NCBI GenBank assembly: GCA_963682175.1 | Contig: OY821775.1 | Coordinates: 13,612,501 to 13,676,500 of the forward strand | Length of the DNA: 64,000 nucleotides | Origin: Triglochin maritima | Lineage: Eukaryota; Streptophyta; Magnoliopsida; Alismatales; Juncaginaceae | Direction: 5' to 3' | Shown: piece after piece, positions 62,745 to 64,000 of the stretch | Layout: each line of letters starts with the position of its first letter | Numbering within the stretch: the first letter of the stretch is position 1 | The notes under the pieces: generated by a model | Seen by the model: only the letters and a program-made list of their open reading frames with translations | Databases searched by the model: none | What the model was told of the DNA's origin: nothing | Translations under genes and position numbers: made by a program

Positions 62745-63095
62745 TTAGAAGTAGACCTGTCAATCGGGTCGTGTACGTGTATTATCGTGTCGTGTATGAA
62801 CAGATGCTAACAGGTATTGGGTATACACGAACCCGACACGATAAGGAATCGTGTACACGAACCCGGACACGAACACGACACAGTAACTATCGTGTATACA
62901 CGGACACGACACGATTACTTATCGGGTCGTGTAACACGAAACACGGCAATACCCGAATGGGCACGATAAGTACCTACATACACGATAAGTACCTACATAC
63001 ACGATAAGAACTTAATACACGATAAACACACGAGTACCTACATACACGATAATAAATTAATACACGATACATACACGAGTACCTGATTACACAAT
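62745..63095. repeat. CGTGT/ACACG repeat tract with CACGATAAGTACCTACATA units
   Basis: The first half (62745-62960) is dense in CGGGTCGTGT, ACACGAACCCG and TATCGTGT motifs in both orientations. The second half is a loose tandem array of TACACGATAA(G)TACCTACA units of about 19-20 bp. The left edge TAGACCTGTCAATCGGG resembles hAT MITE ends elsewhere in the window, but no partner end or TSD was found. Confidence 0.65.
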
Positions 63096-64000
63096 AGACA
63101 CGAATTTATAGAATTTCTGGAAAATAACATAAAAGTTCAAAAGTTCAACAATACATGCAAAATACATGCTGGAAAATAACATAAACTTTGTTGTCTATGT
63201 CCATCTCGATTTGTGACTTCTCAAGCTAATATCACACAAACTACCGATGTTTTCCCACAACAAACGAGTGCTGAAAATAAGAACATCATTGAGCACATAT
63301 CACAAAATATTAGACAACCAAGATATTAGATGACACACCACCAACAGGAAAAAAAAGTTAACACCCAACAGTAACAAAAGTAGAAAACACAACCACAATT
63401 AAGTATTCAATTTGAGTTGACAGTGTTATACATGCTACATGCACCATTCGGAAAAGTCATCTTAGAAGCTCAATTTCTTACTCTTCAAGTTTCCCGTGAA
63501 ATTCGTATCATTAAAAAACCCTTTAAGAGCATGCCCTGGACGGTGGAATACATTGAAGGATCTTAATTGCAGGATTATGTATGCGCTGGCCTGTTGAACG
63601 TTTTGGCTCCTATTTACTACATTTGGAACTGAAAACCAATTTGTACGTAGGATGCTATACCTGATAGTCCAATGTGGAAGTATTTCCAATATCCTCTTAA
63701 TAGACCAATGGTTCTTGCACTCTTGCTAGAGTGCACATTCAAAGTATAATAACTCTAGATGTTTAAATACAAGGTAACATTTATAATTGAGATTTACAAA
63801 ACTAAATCTTATACAACTGGTTTCTTAGATGTCTTCCTTTTTGTTGTAAGCAACCTCCCTATGCTCAACCTTTGGATTGCATAAGCAATATGGAATCTGT
63901 GTTGTACAGTTCAAGCTTGTCCTGATACATGATGTGGAGCCACTTTAAAAACTGGAATAAGATGGCAACATCTGAGTAGGACTGCAACGTTGGAAACAAG
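63096..64000. other. Window end, no gene recognised
   Basis: AT-rich DNA. A 75-aa minus-strand frame (63462-63689) has no motif I know. A gene continuing beyond the window cannot be excluded. Confidence 0.4.

Overview
The window is nuclear DNA of a flowering plant. Its genes have GT-AG introns, plant-specific families (a PAS/LOV twin-LOV photoreceptor, a group IIc WRKY factor, a DUF1475-type membrane protein), and long AT-rich spacers packed with plant transposons. GC-rich first exons in three genes suggest, but do not prove, a monocot-like lineage. I see no bacterial, organellar or CRISPR features.

Five host genes were reconstructed exon by exon. They are a PP2A catalytic subunit (4137-8162, +, six exons, 306 aa); the RNA 5'-kinase and 3'-end processing factor CLP1 (10816-16639, -, ten exons, 430 aa); a PAS/LOV protein (27197-32472, +, seven exons, 389 aa); a WRKY50-like factor with the WRKYGKK variant (39641-40869, +, three exons, 177 aa); and a DUF1475-type membrane protein built from two copies of one module (55342-60788, +, eight exons, 247 aa). 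They look like independent housekeeping or regulatory genes; nothing ties them into one pathway.

The rest is mostly mobile DNA. Layout: hAT transposase remnant and LTR-like debris (1-1900); hAT MITE (1965-2171); solo LTR with TSD CTTGG (2912-3654); PP2A; Harbinger-type MITE (9902-10474); CLP1; a second Harbinger-type MITE (16799-17227); a decayed 3.3-kb hAT element (18958-22268); hAT MITEs (23926-24171, 24912-25123); a 1.37-kb Copia-like solo LTR (25250-26622); the PAS/LOV gene; a hAT MITE (33178-33390); a truncated LTR copy (34900-35803); a hAT MITE with perfect 8-bp TSD (36035-36661); a long hairpin (39082-39212) upstream of WRKY50; a Copia leader fragment (around 42 kb); a FAR1-related pseudogene (43.2-45.8 kb); a three-level LTR nest (46448-49936); MULE remnants with hairpin arrays (52.6-55.0 kb); the DUF1475 gene; and a long foldback (62147-62652).

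The most unusual theme is clustered short palindromes. CGGTCGACCG repeats sit just upstream of the TATA box in three LTR copies. GTCCC/GGGAC palindromes fill an apparent intron of the FAR1-related pseudogene. Two other hairpin families flank a MULE fragment. All exon calls are by eye from splice sites and remembered family sequences; no alignment or database search was run.
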